From positions 1,426,001 through 1,490,000 of the forward strand of contig CAWAGV010000001.1 of the NCBI GenBank assembly GCA_963781725.1: DNA of 64,000 bases, given 5' to 3'. Positions 1 to 8,807 of the stretch are shown here, in pieces (position 1 is the stretch's first letter; each line of letters begins with the position of its first letter). Under the pieces are notes generated by a model that was not told the origin of the DNA, ran no database searches, and worked only from the letters and a program-made list of their open reading frames with translations. This DNA comes from BOG-931 sp963781725 (lineage in GTDB: Bacteria; Pseudomonadota; Alphaproteobacteria; Rhizobiales; Xanthobacteraceae). Both the position numbers and the translations under genes were made by a program.

Positions 1-232
1 GATTGTTCGTTGAAAAATTCAATATATCGGCTGCTTCATTACGATGGCCCGGCCGGCCCACCAGGGGAGCCGGCCCAGCACCGATCCGTGCAAAAAAGCC
101 GCGGCGGGCTATGCCTTTTCGGCGGGGTACGCCGCCTGAGGCGCAATCCAGACGGCTTTGCAAACGTCCGGTTGAGCCACTATACCTCGACGGAAAGGGA
201 CTTGATCGGCCCGATTTCACAGGAGAAACGCC

Positions 233-1450
233 ATGGCCACGGTGACAATGAAGGCCCCTGCCCCGGGCGGGCTTTCCAACAAGGCGCGCGAGTTGATGGA
301 AGCCATCAACACCGAAGCGGGCAAGCACAACGTCTGGGTCCGCACTCAGGCCAACGCCCCGGCGCAGAAGCCATGGTTCAGCGAAACCAGCGGCGAAGGC
401 TCCGGCCAGCTCGCCACCGGCCGCGTTGCCGTCAACCAGATGAAGACCACGCCCTTCATGTGGAAGTGGAACGAGTACTCGGGCTACCTCAAGCAGATTT
501 CCGAAATCGCCGCCAAAGCCGACGTATCGCCGATCGAGTTTGCCGATCGTCAAAGCATCCTGCTGCTCAATCCCGGCCTCAATGGCCGCCTGCAGGTCAC
601 CAACACCATCCGCTGCGCGATCTCGATCTACAATCCCGGCGACGTCGCGCCGGTCCATCTGCATTCACCGAACGCCAGCCGCACCATCCTCTCCAACAAG
701 GGCGGCTACACCGTCGTCGAAGGCGAGCGCGTCACTGCCAACCGCGGCGACCTGATCCTGACCCCGAACGGCACCTGGCACGATCACGGCAATGACTCCG
801 ACGAGCCGTGCGTCTGGATCGACACCCTCGATTGGCCGCTGATGGAATTCCTCGATGCCGCCTGGGTCGACCACAACATGCCGGGCGCGCAGGGCAACAC
901 CAATGTCCAGGCTGTGTCGGTCACCGAGGGCTATTCGCGAAACCTCTACGGCCACGGCGGCATCAAGCCGGCCTTCGTCAATCACCAGCGCGGTGTCGGC
1001 CGCGATCCGGCGCCGCTATTCCATTTCCGCGGCTCCGACGTGATGGAAATGCTGCACAGCCTGCGCAAGGAAAAGGGCGACCCGCACGAAGGCATCAAGG
1101 TCGACTTCGTCAATCCGGTGACCGGCGATCCGGTATTCAAGACCCTCAATTACTCGGCGCAGCTCCTGCGGCCGGGCGAAGAGACCGAGCTCAAGCGCGA
1201 GACCGCCGGGACCTATTACGTGTGCATCGAAGGCACGGGCGTAACCGAAGTCGGCGGCAAGCGCTTCGATTGGAGTCACAACGATCTCTTCGTGGTGCCG
1301 AACTTCATGTGGCGCAAGCACATCAATACCGGCAAGACCGATGCCGTGATCTACTCGGTGTCGGACGCCGCGCTGATGCAGAACATCGGCCAGTACTATG
1401 CACAAGGCCGCGACAAGCACGGCAAAGTGACCGAGCTAGCCGTTCATTGA
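233..1450 (+). CDS. Gentisate 1,2-dioxygenase-like bicupin
   Basis: A 405-residue cytoplasmic protein with two cupin folds. The first carries the metal-binding H-x-H pair at H142 and H144 (in APVHLHSPNASRTIL) and a later His in TWHDHGN (H183), the usual three-His iron site of gentisate/salicylate-type ring-cleaving dioxygenases. A second, degenerate cupin lies near residues 325-365 (YVCIEGTG to FVVPNFMWRKHIN) and lacks the full ligand set. Family members open gentisate to maleylpyruvate with O2, but related enzymes use salicylate or 1-hydroxy-2-naphthoate, so the substrate is open. The ATG is chosen because AGGAG sits 8 bases upstream. A strong terminator follows directly, so it is probably the last or only gene of its transcript. 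Its neighbours are other aromatic-acid genes. Confidence 0.85.
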   Translation: MATVTMKAPAPGGLSNKARELMEAINTEAGKHNVWVRTQANAPAQKPWFSETSGEGSGQLATGRVAVNQMKTTPFMWKWNEYSGYLKQISEIAAKADVSPIEFADRQSILLLNPGLNGRLQVTNTIRCAISIYNPGDVAPVHLHSPNASRTILSNKGGYTVVEGERVTANRGDLILTPNGTWHDHGNDSDEPCVWIDTLDWPLMEFLDAAWVDHNMPGAQGNTNVQAVSVTEGYSRNLYGHGGIKPAFVNHQRGVGRDPAPLFHFRGSDVMEMLHSLRKEKGDPHEGIKVDFVNPVTGDPVFKTLNYSAQLLRPGEETELKRETAGTYYVCIEGTGVTEVGGKRFDWSHNDLFVVPNFMWRKHINTGKTDAVIYSVSDAALMQNIGQYYAQGRDKHGKVTELAVH

Positions 1451-1479
1451 ACGGTCGTCTCGCGGCACATCGGGAATCA

Positions 1480-1507
1480 AAAGAGCCGGCACACGTGCCG
1501 GCTCTTT
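1480..1507. terminator. Bidirectional rho-independent terminator
   Basis: A perfect 13-bp inverted repeat (AAAGAGCCGGCAC and its complement) with a 2-base loop. It begins with A residues and ends in T residues, so it can work on both strands: after the cupin dioxygenase on + and after the PsiF gene on -. Confidence 0.85.
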
Positions 1508-1545
1508 CATTTCAGTCGCTTGTCAGTCGCTTGATATCCGCAGAT

Positions 1546-1806
1546 TCAGGATGGGGCTTTGCCGCCATTCTTCTTGCAGGCCGAGCGGAATTTCTTCCGA
1601 TCCTTGCCCTTCAGGCCTTTGGCATCGGCCTGCTGGCTGCACTCTTTGGAGATCGCCTTCTTGCCGGTTGCGGCACCTGTCGCAGGTGCAGCAGCCGGTG
1701 CAGCAGGCTGCGCTGCTGGTGCCGGTGCGGGAGCCGGAGCTTGCGCGAATGCGCTTCCGGCTCCGATCGCCAGCGAGAGCAGTGCGGCGCTGATTGCAAT
1801 TTTCAT
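1546..1806 (-). CDS. PsiF-repeat exported small protein
   Basis: An 86-residue exported protein. The N-terminus MKIAISAALLSLAIGAGSAFA is a clear Sec signal peptide with cleavage after AFA. A Pro/Ala-rich spacer follows, then one PsiF-type repeat with two Cys (SKECSQQADAKGLKGKDRK, then FRSACKKNGG). PsiF proteins are phosphate-starvation-associated periplasmic proteins without a known activity. The ATG at 1806 is chosen because AGGAAG lies 6 bases before it; a longer reading starts at 1824 (MMRKSKMK). It lies 56 bases after a second protein of similar design on the same strand and probably shares its transcript. The strong hairpin at 1480-1507 ends the transcript. Confidence 0.75.
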   Translation of the reverse strand: MKIAISAALLSLAIGAGSAFAQAPAPAPAPAAQPAAPAAAPATGAATGKKAISKECSQQADAKGLKGKDRKKFRSACKKNGGKAPS

Positions 1807-1862
1807 TTTTGACTTCCTCATCATCAAGCCGCCCCCACGTTCGTCGTTTCGCCAAAGCTGGC

Positions 1863-2330
1863 TTATGCGCCCTTCAGCTTGGCGTTGCACTGGCTGTAGT
1901 AGCCGCCGCCCTTCTGGATCCATTTCAGGCCGCCATTGCCGTTGTTGGCTTTGTTGGCCTTGTACTGATCGAGGCAGGTCTGCATCCGGGCCTTCCCGGC
2001 GGAATCCTTGGAGTACTTGGAATCAACCGCGTTCGGGAAAGTCGCGTTGCCCGTGAACGTAGGAGCCGGCGCCGGAGCGGCCGCGGGCTTTGGCGCGGGG
2101 GCTGGAGCCGCCGCAGGCGCAGCGGCCTGGGTCGGCGCGGCCGTGGCGTCGGAGCCGCACTGGGCCTTGCGGAAGTCATTCCACTTCATGCCGTTGAGCG
2201 TGTTGGCGTCTTTCGCCGCCTTATATTTCGCGCTGCATTCCGCCATCGTGAGCGCGTTGGCCGACGTACCTTGCAAGGCGATCGCCGCGAGAACGGCGCC
2301 CGCACAAAGAGCAACATAACGCATGGTCAT
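1863..2330 (-). CDS. Exported protein with two Cys-paired PsiF-like repeats
   Basis: A 155-residue protein with a signal peptide ending near TSANA. The mature part has two related units joined by a Pro/Ala linker: C32 to C58 (ECSAKYKAAK, then LNGMKWNDFRKAQC) and C119 to C148 (TCLDQYKANK, then GGLKWIQKGGGYYSQC). The spacing C-x4-8-K-x8-L/G-x-G-x-K-W-x8-10-C resembles the PsiF repeat in the next gene, so this looks like an internally duplicated relative. Each pair could form a disulfide in the periplasm. The function is unknown. The start follows AGGAAA on the reverse strand; a second ATG two codons later is equally possible. Confidence 0.7.
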   Translation of the reverse strand: MTMRYVALCAGAVLAAIALQGTSANALTMAECSAKYKAAKDANTLNGMKWNDFRKAQCGSDATAAPTQAAAPAAAPAPAPKPAAAPAPAPTFTGNATFPNAVDSKYSKDSAGKARMQTCLDQYKANKANNGNGGLKWIQKGGGYYSQCNAKLKGA

Positions 2331-2436
2331 GGCTGGTTTCCTCAGGTTTGTTTCGAAGCCTCAAAATGCAAACGGCCCAGAGCTGAATTGGCCGGATATT
2401 CCAGTAGCGCCATTTAGCCACAGGAAAGTGTCACCG

Positions 2437-3216
2437 TCACCCCTTATGCGTGTGGTCGTGCGAATGTGAATGGTGGGCTTCCGGCTTGCCGATCTGATCA
2501 CCGCAACCGGCGCGGTTCGCCCAATACTCCCAGGCGCGCCAGGTTTCCGGTGAGCTAGGCGTATAAGCGCGGCCGCCACCTCGGGATGCGATCTCACCTT
2601 TCGACAGAGGCTTCGGCTTGCCGCCCATGCGCATGGCATTCATTTGCACGCGTGCGTTGCGTGGCAGATAGACCGAAAGCCGCACCACTTCGATGATCGA
2701 GCGCGCCGCCGAGGCAAAGCCGTGGCCCCGCATCAGCGCGACGTTACCCTTGGCCAAAGTTTTGGCCAGGTCGCGGCCCTGAGCCATGTTGCGCACCAGC
2801 AAATCGGTGTCGCCGAACTTCTTGCGGATGTCCCACACCGGCACCTTGCCGCCGATAAAGCTGCCGGAATGGATCACCGGCTCAAGCGGCTTCGAGATCA
2901 GACCGAACGGCAGCGTATCCTCGGCATGGGCATGGACCACCGCCACCACCTCCGGACGGGCTTCGAAGATCGCCGCGTGGATGAAGCGTTCCAGATAAGG
3001 CTGCCGCTTGTCGCTGACCGGCTCGCCCATCTGGTCGAACTCGATCAGGTCATGGCGCTGGACTAGTTCCGGCGCCAGCGACCGCGACATGAAGAAGCGC
3101 TTGGGATGGTCGGGATGCCGCACGCTGATGTGGCCATAGGCATCGACCACATCTTCGTTCGATAGGATGCGATTGGCGATGACGAGGTCGCGCAGAATAT
3201 CGTCGAGTTGGCTCAT
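2437..3216 (-). CDS. Class II aldolase/adducin family protein, decarboxylase candidate
   Basis: A 259-residue cytoplasmic enzyme of the AraD/FucA fold. Visible zinc ligands are H95 and H97 (VVHAHAED) and H165 (MRGHGFAS); E76 (YLERFIH) fits the catalytic acid. These enzymes make an enediolate by aldol cleavage or decarboxylation on Zn2+. The family includes 3,4-dihydroxyphthalate decarboxylase (PhtC), and the next gene resembles a dihydroxyphthalate decarboxylase, so an aromatic decarboxylase role is attractive but unproven. The C-terminus ends in a His-rich tail (HHSHSHDHTHKG) that may bind extra metal. It lies 24 bases after the gene at 3241-4221 on the same strand, consistent with an operon. 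Confidence 0.8.
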   Translation of the reverse strand: MSQLDDILRDLVIANRILSNEDVVDAYGHISVRHPDHPKRFFMSRSLAPELVQRHDLIEFDQMGEPVSDKRQPYLERFIHAAIFEARPEVVAVVHAHAEDTLPFGLISKPLEPVIHSGSFIGGKVPVWDIRKKFGDTDLLVRNMAQGRDLAKTLAKGNVALMRGHGFASAARSIIEVVRLSVYLPRNARVQMNAMRMGGKPKPLSKGEIASRGGGRAYTPSSPETWRAWEYWANRAGCGDQIGKPEAHHSHSHDHTHKG

Positions 3217-3240
3217 GGCGGGATTCCTGGATGGGGTTGA

Positions 3241-4221
3241 TTAGCCGTAGGTAGGAACGAACAGATCGTCGACCTTCACGGCCTTTTCGGTCAGGCCGAG
3301 GGTCTGCTGATAGGTGATGAGCGCCTCGATCGTGCGCCGGTTAGGTTCGACGCCGTAAGGCCAAGGGTCGCCGTCGAACACCTCCCAGATGTCGTCGATC
3401 TCCCGCATCAGAAACGGCGTCATGTAGCGCACGGCGCGCAGGTTGAACAATTTGCGCAGCGCGATCTGCTTCGACTTCACGAAGGCGTCGTACAGACTCG
3501 TCGCCACGAACGGATACCGCTCGTAGACGCTCTTCTTGATGGCGACGGTGTGCATGATCGGATAAATGCCCTTGCGCTTGTAGAGGTCCTTGTCGACGTC
3601 GACAAAGTTCGGGAACAGCCGCACGATATCGGGATTGGTGCGGATTTCTTCCGGCAAGCTGGTGCCAAGCGTGGCATCGATCTCGCCATCGGCGAGAAGC
3701 TGGCCGAGTGTCTTGTGGGTCTTGTTATTCTCGATGGTCATTTTCTTCAGCAGCGGCAACACCGTCGGAGCGCCGTGCGAGCCGGCCTCGTTCATGGCGC
3801 TTTGCACCCAGCGGATTTTCGTCAGATCGACGCCGAACTCGTGGTGCAGGATGCCGTTGATGAAGATCGCCGCCGTCATCGTGTAAAGTGGCACGCCGAT
3901 CCGCTTGCCCTCGAGGTCCTTGGGCGTCTTGATGCCGGACTTCCTGTTGATGGCGATGTAGCCCATGCGAAACGCAATCGACGGGAACACCGGGATCGCC
4001 ACGAACGGACACTCGTTGCGGGTAAATCGCTGGGTGAATTCGGACAGCGAATACTCGGCGACGTCGAATTCCTGCCCGCCGGACATCCGGTCAAAAATCG
4101 GCCGCGGCTGGTCGATGGCGATAAAATTGAGGTCGACGCCGTCGGGCTTTACCTCGCCGGTATAGAGCGGCTGCATCCGGTCGTAGAGACCGCACGCGAA
4201 TGAAAGTTGCAGCTTGGCCAT
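3241..4221 (-). CDS. 4,5-dihydroxyphthalate decarboxylase-like protein
   Basis: A 326-residue protein with the periplasmic-binding-protein type II fold used by 4,5-dihydroxyphthalate decarboxylases (Pht5 type). It starts MAKLQLSFACGLYDRMQPLY with no signal peptide, which separates it from the exported NMT1/THI5 binding proteins it resembles. Family features seen are PDGVDLNFI, the GQEFDVAEYSLSEF block, NRKSGIKTPKDLEGKRIGVP and DPWPYGVEPNRRTIEAL. The known reaction is 4,5-dihydroxyphthalate to protocatechuate plus CO2. No phthalate dioxygenase is present in the window, so the actual substrate may be a related dicarboxylated aromatic. It probably forms an operon with the aldolase-type gene downstream. 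Confidence 0.75.
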   Translation of the reverse strand: MAKLQLSFACGLYDRMQPLYTGEVKPDGVDLNFIAIDQPRPIFDRMSGGQEFDVAEYSLSEFTQRFTRNECPFVAIPVFPSIAFRMGYIAINRKSGIKTPKDLEGKRIGVPLYTMTAAIFINGILHHEFGVDLTKIRWVQSAMNEAGSHGAPTVLPLLKKMTIENNKTHKTLGQLLADGEIDATLGTSLPEEIRTNPDIVRLFPNFVDVDKDLYKRKGIYPIMHTVAIKKSVYERYPFVATSLYDAFVKSKQIALRKLFNLRAVRYMTPFLMREIDDIWEVFDGDPWPYGVEPNRRTIEALITYQQTLGLTEKAVKVDDLFVPTYG

Positions 4222-4315
4222 TGGTCCGGCGTCCTCCCTTTTCTGATTGCGGCTTTACGGTTAGCACGCCGCAAAACGGGCAGGAAGGCAGACGGACGCC
4301 GAAACGCGCATGCCT

Positions 4316-6016
4316 TTAATACAGCTCTTTACGCAAAATCTTCCCGATGTTGCTCTTCGGCAAGCTGTCGCGAAACTCGACGATATGCGGCACCTTGTAA
4401 TTGACCAGCCGGGCGCGAAGAAACGCCGTGACCTCCTCGGCCGCCAGCGCCGGATCGCGCCTGACCACGAACAGCTTGACCGCCTGACCGGTGCGAGCGT
4501 CCGGCACGCCGATCACCGCCGCTTCGAGCACATCGGGATGCTGCATGGCGACATCCTCGACTTCATTGGGGAAGACCTTGAAGCCGGAGACGATGACCAT
4601 GTCCTTCTTGCGGTCGAGTAGCTTGAGATAGCCCTGGGTGTCGAAGGTGCCGATGTCGCCGGTGCGCAGCCAGCCGTCGGCGGTGAGCACGGCTTTGGTC
4701 TCGTCGGGGCGGCGCCAGTAGCCCTGCATGATCTGCGGGCCGCGCACCCACACTTCGCCCTCACCGCCGATACCGAGCACCGCGCCGGCATCGTCGCGGA
4801 TGGTGACTTCGGTCGACGGCACCGGCAGCCCGACCGTTCCGACCTTCGGGTTGTCGATCGGGTTGATGCAGACGACCGGTGACGCTTCGGTCAGGCCGTA
4901 GCCCTCGACCACATTGGTGTTGGTGATTTCGCGCCAGCGATGCGCCACTTCGCTCTGGATTGCCGCACCGCCGCCGATCGCGACCCGCAGCGTACTGAAA
5001 TCGAGCGCGGCAAATTCCGGCTTGTGAACCAGCGCATTGAACAGCGTGTTGACGCCCGACATCACCGTGATCTGCGCGCCATGGATGGTGCGGATCAGCC
5101 GGTCGAGATTGCGTGGATCGATCACCAGCACGTTCAGTGCGCCGACTGCGGCGAACGACAGCAGGTTCGCGGTCAGCGAAAAGATGTGATAGAGCGGCAG
5201 CGGCGTGAGCACGCGTTCGTTCTCGGTCTCGCTCGAGGCCTGCGTCCACGCCAGACACTGCAACGTATTGGCAATCAAATTACGATGCGTCAGCATCGCG
5301 CCCTTGGGCACGCCGGTCGTGCCGCCGGTATATTGCAGCAGCGCGACGGCGTTCGCCTCGGTTCTGGCGTCCGAATAGCGTGCGCCGGGCTCGCGGGTGC
5401 AGGCATCCTGCATCAACGTAAACGTCGTGAAGCTCCACGCCGGCACCGCGTGCTGGATATAGGAATTGGCGAAATTGAAAGCCCAGCGTTTCAGTATCGG
5501 CACGAAATCGCCGAGCCGCGCCACTACGACATGCCGGATTTTGGTTTCGGCAATCACCGTTTCGAGCTTGTGGGCGAAATTTTCCATGATCACGATGACT
5601 TCGGCGCCGGAATCGGCGAGCTGCTCCTTCAGCTCTCGCGGCGTGTAGAGCGGGTTGACGTTGACGGCGATCAATCCGGCGCGAAGCGCGCCCAGAAATG
5701 CAACCGGGTAAGCCAGCATGTTCGGCAGCATGATCGCGACGCGGTCGCCGGCGCGGCATTTCACCTCTTCGATCAAGAATGCAGCAAACGCCCGGCTGTC
5801 GCGCTCCCACTCGGCGTAGCTCATCCGCGCGCTCAGGCACTCGAATGCCGGACGCAGCGCATGTTGATCGCAGGACTCGATCAGCATGGCATGCAGGGAG
5901 GTGAAGCGATCCGGGTCGATCGTTTTCGGCACGCCCGGCGGATACGAGGCAAACCACGCGGGATCGGCCGAACCCGGCGCGGCCGCAGGCTGAACGTCGT
6001 CCGCGATGAACGTCAT
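4316..6016 (-). CDS. AMP-forming acyl/aryl-CoA ligase (FadD-like)
   Basis: A 566-residue ANL-superfamily ligase that activates a carboxylic acid to its CoA thioester through an acyl-AMP. Motifs in order: P-loop YTGGTTGVPKG (about residue 230), VVEGYGLTEASPV, the hinge region GWLRTGDIGTFDTQGYLKLLDRKKDM, and the C-terminal PKSNIGKILRKEL with the adenylation lysine. Length and motifs fit long-chain fatty-acid CoA ligases, but in this setting an aromatic or cyclic acid is possible. The ATG at 6016 is preferred over a TTG at 6025 because it has a purine-rich GGGGA upstream. It is divergent from the ABC importer genes; the 237 bases between them hold paired inverted repeats. Confidence 0.85.
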   Translation of the reverse strand: MTFIADDVQPAAAPGSADPAWFASYPPGVPKTIDPDRFTSLHAMLIESCDQHALRPAFECLSARMSYAEWERDSRAFAAFLIEEVKCRAGDRVAIMLPNMLAYPVAFLGALRAGLIAVNVNPLYTPRELKEQLADSGAEVIVIMENFAHKLETVIAETKIRHVVVARLGDFVPILKRWAFNFANSYIQHAVPAWSFTTFTLMQDACTREPGARYSDARTEANAVALLQYTGGTTGVPKGAMLTHRNLIANTLQCLAWTQASSETENERVLTPLPLYHIFSLTANLLSFAAVGALNVLVIDPRNLDRLIRTIHGAQITVMSGVNTLFNALVHKPEFAALDFSTLRVAIGGGAAIQSEVAHRWREITNTNVVEGYGLTEASPVVCINPIDNPKVGTVGLPVPSTEVTIRDDAGAVLGIGGEGEVWVRGPQIMQGYWRRPDETKAVLTADGWLRTGDIGTFDTQGYLKLLDRKKDMVIVSGFKVFPNEVEDVAMQHPDVLEAAVIGVPDARTGQAVKLFVVRRDPALAAEEVTAFLRARLVNYKVPHIVEFRDSLPKSNIGKILRKELY

Positions 6017-6147
6017 GGCTGCCAATCCCCGGCCAAGCTCAAATCGCCGCCTTGCCTGTCGTGCCTTTGGCCGTTGCCCATCATAGCCGATGATTCGAGT
6101 GATACGCTTTCGACATATTCGAGACCACGGCTCTGCCCACTGGCGTC

Positions 6148-6207
6148 GCCCGCATCGGGCAAAATGGGTCGCATTCCCATCTCGCCCGAGGCGGGCAATA
6201 ATGCCCG
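6148..6207. promoter_or_regulatory. Paired inverted repeats in divergent promoter region
   Basis: Two palindromes share a CGGGC/GCCCG core: GCCCG-CAT-CGGGC at 6148-6160 and CGGGCA-ATAA-TGCCCG at 6192-6207. They lie between the divergent CoA-ligase and ABC-binding-protein genes, about 50 bases before the importer start, a plausible operator pair. No regulator gene is adjacent, and GC-rich palindromes can arise by chance. Confidence 0.35.
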
Positions 6208-6253
6208 AAGCGCCTTGAGAATTGCCCTAGTCCGGCGCGCGAGGGAGGTCAGA

Positions 6254-7222
6254 ATGTTCCGATCCAGAGCCGTGATCTTTGTGATTGCCGCTGCCGTTGC
6301 CGCGCCGGTACCGGCAATGGCCGAAGACGTTCTCGTAACCCAATACAAGGCCGATCCTTCCGGCGCTCCCTACGGCGTAGGCATCGACAAGGGCTTTTTT
6401 AAGCAGGCCGGCGTCGACATCACCGGCGTGATTTCCGGAGAAGGCGGCGGCTCCTCGGTGCGAGCGACGATCGCCAGCGATCTTGGTTACGGGGAAACCT
6501 CACCGGCCGGCATTATCTCGGCCATTCTCGAGGGCCAGGACATCAAGATCGTCGATATCGGCTCACGCTCGCTTGCCGACAACGTCATCATCGTGATGCC
6601 GAACTCCCCGATCAAGACGATGGCCGATCTCAAGGGCAAGAAATTCGCCATCAGCAATCCGAAGTCGCTCGGCGAGATGACCGCGGTGATCGCCGCGGAA
6701 AAGGTCGGGCTTGATCCGAGCACCGTTCAGCGCGTTGCACTCGGCAATCTTTCCGGAGCGCTGACTGCACTGGAAAACAATGTGGTCGATGCAACGAGCA
6801 TTCCCGGAATCCTGTTCCTGATGCGCGGGGGTGAGAGCAAATACCGCGTCATCATGGGTCCGGCGGATCTGCCGGCATTGCCGCCGGCAGTCGGCATCGC
6901 CACTGGCGACCTGATCAAAAAAAATCCCAACAAGCTTCGTGCGATCCTCGCCGGCCGCCGCGAGGCAGTGAAATTCATCTACGAGCACACCGCCGATGCC
7001 AGCAAAATTCTGGAACCGATCTACGCACCGCTGCCACCGAAGGATATCGCCACCATGATGCAGCAACTGGTCGAGGCAAAATTCTACGGCGAAGGCAGGA
7101 TCGAGATGCCGCTTCTCGAAACGACCGTACGCGCCATGAAATATGTCGGAATGCTCGATCACGACGTCGATCTCAGCAAGATGATCGATCCGTCGTTCTT
7201 GCCGGCCGATTTGCAGAAATAG
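6254..7222 (+). CDS. NitT/TauT-type ABC transporter substrate-binding protein
   Basis: A 322-residue periplasmic binding protein of the NMT1/THI5/SsuA group. The signal peptide MFRSRAVIFVIAAAVAAPVP-AMA is followed by a mature domain with the typical YGVGIDKGFFKQAGVDI and ADLKGKKFAISNPKSLGEM blocks. It captures a small ligand for the ATPase and two permeases encoded immediately downstream. The ligand is unknown; neighbouring genes suggest an aromatic acid, while relatives bind sulfonates, nitrate or pyrimidine precursors. The ATG at 6254 is chosen because GGGAGG lies 7-12 bases upstream and the signal peptide starts there; the same frame is open far upstream without coding character. Confidence 0.85.
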   Translation: MFRSRAVIFVIAAAVAAPVPAMAEDVLVTQYKADPSGAPYGVGIDKGFFKQAGVDITGVISGEGGGSSVRATIASDLGYGETSPAGIISAILEGQDIKIVDIGSRSLADNVIIVMPNSPIKTMADLKGKKFAISNPKSLGEMTAVIAAEKVGLDPSTVQRVALGNLSGALTALENNVVDATSIPGILFLMRGGESKYRVIMGPADLPALPPAVGIATGDLIKKNPNKLRAILAGRREAVKFIYEHTADASKILEPIYAPLPPKDIATMMQQLVEAKFYGEGRIEMPLLETTVRAMKYVGMLDHDVDLSKMIDPSFLPADLQK

Positions 7223-7236
7223 CGGACGTCAGCGCC

Positions 7237-8052
7237 GTGTCGCGGGATATTCACGCGCAGCTCACTCAGGTCACGCGGGTTTATCCCGGCGCCGGCCACC
7301 AGTCGCCGGTCGAAGCACTCGGTCCGGTCGATCTGGAACTCCGAAAGGGCGAATTCTTCGCCGTCGTCGGCCCGTCGGGTTGCGGAAAATCCACCTTCCT
7401 GGATGTTCTCGCCGGACTGCAAACGCCGACGTCGGGCACCATCACATTCGAAGGCAAACCCGTTCACGGCGAGGTCGCCGAAGGCATCGGGGTCGTCTTC
7501 CAGGAAGACGCGAGCTTTCCCTGGCTGACGGTATGGGACAACGCGGCATTCGGGCTGCGCCGCAACGGCGTGCGTGAGGCCGAGATCAAGCGCCGGGTCG
7601 ACGACGCCCTTTCTTTCATGGGTTTGAAAGACTTTGCCCGCGCCTACCCTTCGCAATTGTCCGGCGGTATGCGCCAGCGCGTCTGCATTGCGCGCACGCT
7701 GGTGCTGCAGCCGCGGTTGATCCTGCTCGACGAACCGTTCGGGGCGCTCGACGCGCAGACGCGGCTGTTGATGGGCGATGAAGTCCTACGGCTATGGCGC
7801 AATACCGGGGCCACCGTCCTGCTCATCACCCACGCGCTCGACGAAGCCGCGATGCTGGCCGACCGCGTCGGCGCGATGTCGGCGCGGCCAGGCCGTTTCA
7901 TCGAAATCATCGAAACCGGATGGCCGAACCAGCGCGACAGCACCATCGTCGCCCAGGCCGCTTTCGGCGAAATCACCGGCCGGCTTTGGGAGCTGTTGCG
8001 CGGCGAGTCGATGAAAGCCCTGGGCCATCAGGCCATAGCGGCGGTGGAATGA
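7237..8052 (+). CDS. NitT/TauT-type ABC transporter ATP-binding protein
   Basis: A 271-residue ATPase that drives the importer. Visible motifs: Walker A GPSGCGKST (45-53), Q-loop Q89 in VVFQEDASFPW, signature LSGGMRQR (141-148), Walker B LILLDEPFGALD (161-172) and switch His H199 in LLITHALDEA. It starts with GTG 14 bases after the binding-protein stop and its stop overlaps the next start (ATGA), so translation is coupled. Closest families by eye are SsuB, TauB and NrtD; the ligand class cannot be read from the ATPase. Confidence 0.9.
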   Translation: MSRDIHAQLTQVTRVYPGAGHQSPVEALGPVDLELRKGEFFAVVGPSGCGKSTFLDVLAGLQTPTSGTITFEGKPVHGEVAEGIGVVFQEDASFPWLTVWDNAAFGLRRNGVREAEIKRRVDDALSFMGLKDFARAYPSQLSGGMRQRVCIARTLVLQPRLILLDEPFGALDAQTRLLMGDEVLRLWRNTGATVLLITHALDEAAMLADRVGAMSARPGRFIEIIETGWPNQRDSTIVAQAAFGEITGRLWELLRGESMKALGHQAIAAVE

Positions 8053-8807
8053 CACGCGTCGGCCTGATCAGGATCGCGGTGATCGCGGCCGCGATCGGCG
8101 CGCTTGAACTCGCCTGCCGCCTCGGTTTCATCAGGCATCAGGTCGTCATTCCGCCGTCGGAGATGGCCACGGCGCTCTACGGCCTCCTCGCCTCCGGCAC
8201 CATCAACGCCGATATCGAGCGGACACTTGGCATCGTTGTCATCGTCATCGTCGTTTCCATCGTTCTCGGATTTGCTCTCGGCCTTGTCGTTCATGCGCTG
8301 CCCCGCGTGCGCGAAGCGCTCGATCCGTTTTTCGCGACCTATTATGCCGTGCCGATCTTCATCTTCTATCCGGTATTGATTGCGATCTTCGGCCTGTCGC
8401 CGATGCCGATCGTGCTGATCGGCATTGCCACGGCGGTCGTTGCCATGATCATCGCGACGTTGAACGGACTGGACCGCGTGCCGCGGGTGCTGACAAAAGT
8501 CGCGCGCGTCCACCGGCTGGGACGTTTTGCGACGGCCGTGACGCTGCAACTGCCCGCCGCGGCGCCTTATCTGTTCACCGGCGTCAAGCTCTCGGTCAGT
8601 TACGGCTTCATCGCCGTCATCGCCGCCGAATTCATCCTCTCCCCGGCCGGACTTGGGCGGGATATTTCCGACGCCTACACGGACTTCAACAATCGCCGCA
8701 TGTATGCGCTGATCCTGTTCCTTCTGTTGATCGCGACTATCGTCAATTCGGTGCTGCACGTGCTGGACGTACGCTTTGCCGCGCGGCGCACCGGAGGCCG
8801 GGCGTGA
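8049..8807 (+). CDS. ABC transporter permease, first of two
   Basis: A 252-residue inner-membrane permease with a hydrophobic N-terminal segment and five to six predicted helices. The coupling loop is near VARVHRLGRFATAVTLQLPAAAPYLFTGVKLS, the EAA-type motif that contacts the ATPase. The ATG overlaps the ATPase stop (ATGA), and the next permease overlaps its own stop (GTGA), so all four importer genes form one tight operon. Many NitT/TauT systems use one permease as a homodimer; two different permeases here suggest a heterodimeric pore. Confidence 0.85.
   Translation: MTRVGLIRIAVIAAAIGALELACRLGFIRHQVVIPPSEMATALYGLLASGTINADIERTLGIVVIVIVVSIVLGFALGLVVHALPRVREALDPFFATYYAVPIFIFYPVLIAIFGLSPMPIVLIGIATAVVAMIIATLNGLDRVPRVLTKVARVHRLGRFATAVTLQLPAAAPYLFTGVKLSVSYGFIAVIAAEFILSPAGLGRDISDAYTDFNNRRMYALILFLLLIATIVNSVLHVLDVRFAARRTGGRA

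Noticed and set aside
3241..4221. Reading this gene as an ABC transporter binding protein
   Set aside because: It has no signal peptide and matches the dihydroxyphthalate decarboxylase pattern; the fold is shared.
4940..6253. Open frame of about 438 codons upstream of and in frame with the ABC binding protein
   Set aside because: It is the mirror of the CoA-ligase gene on the other strand. The signal peptide and ribosome site place the real start at 6254.
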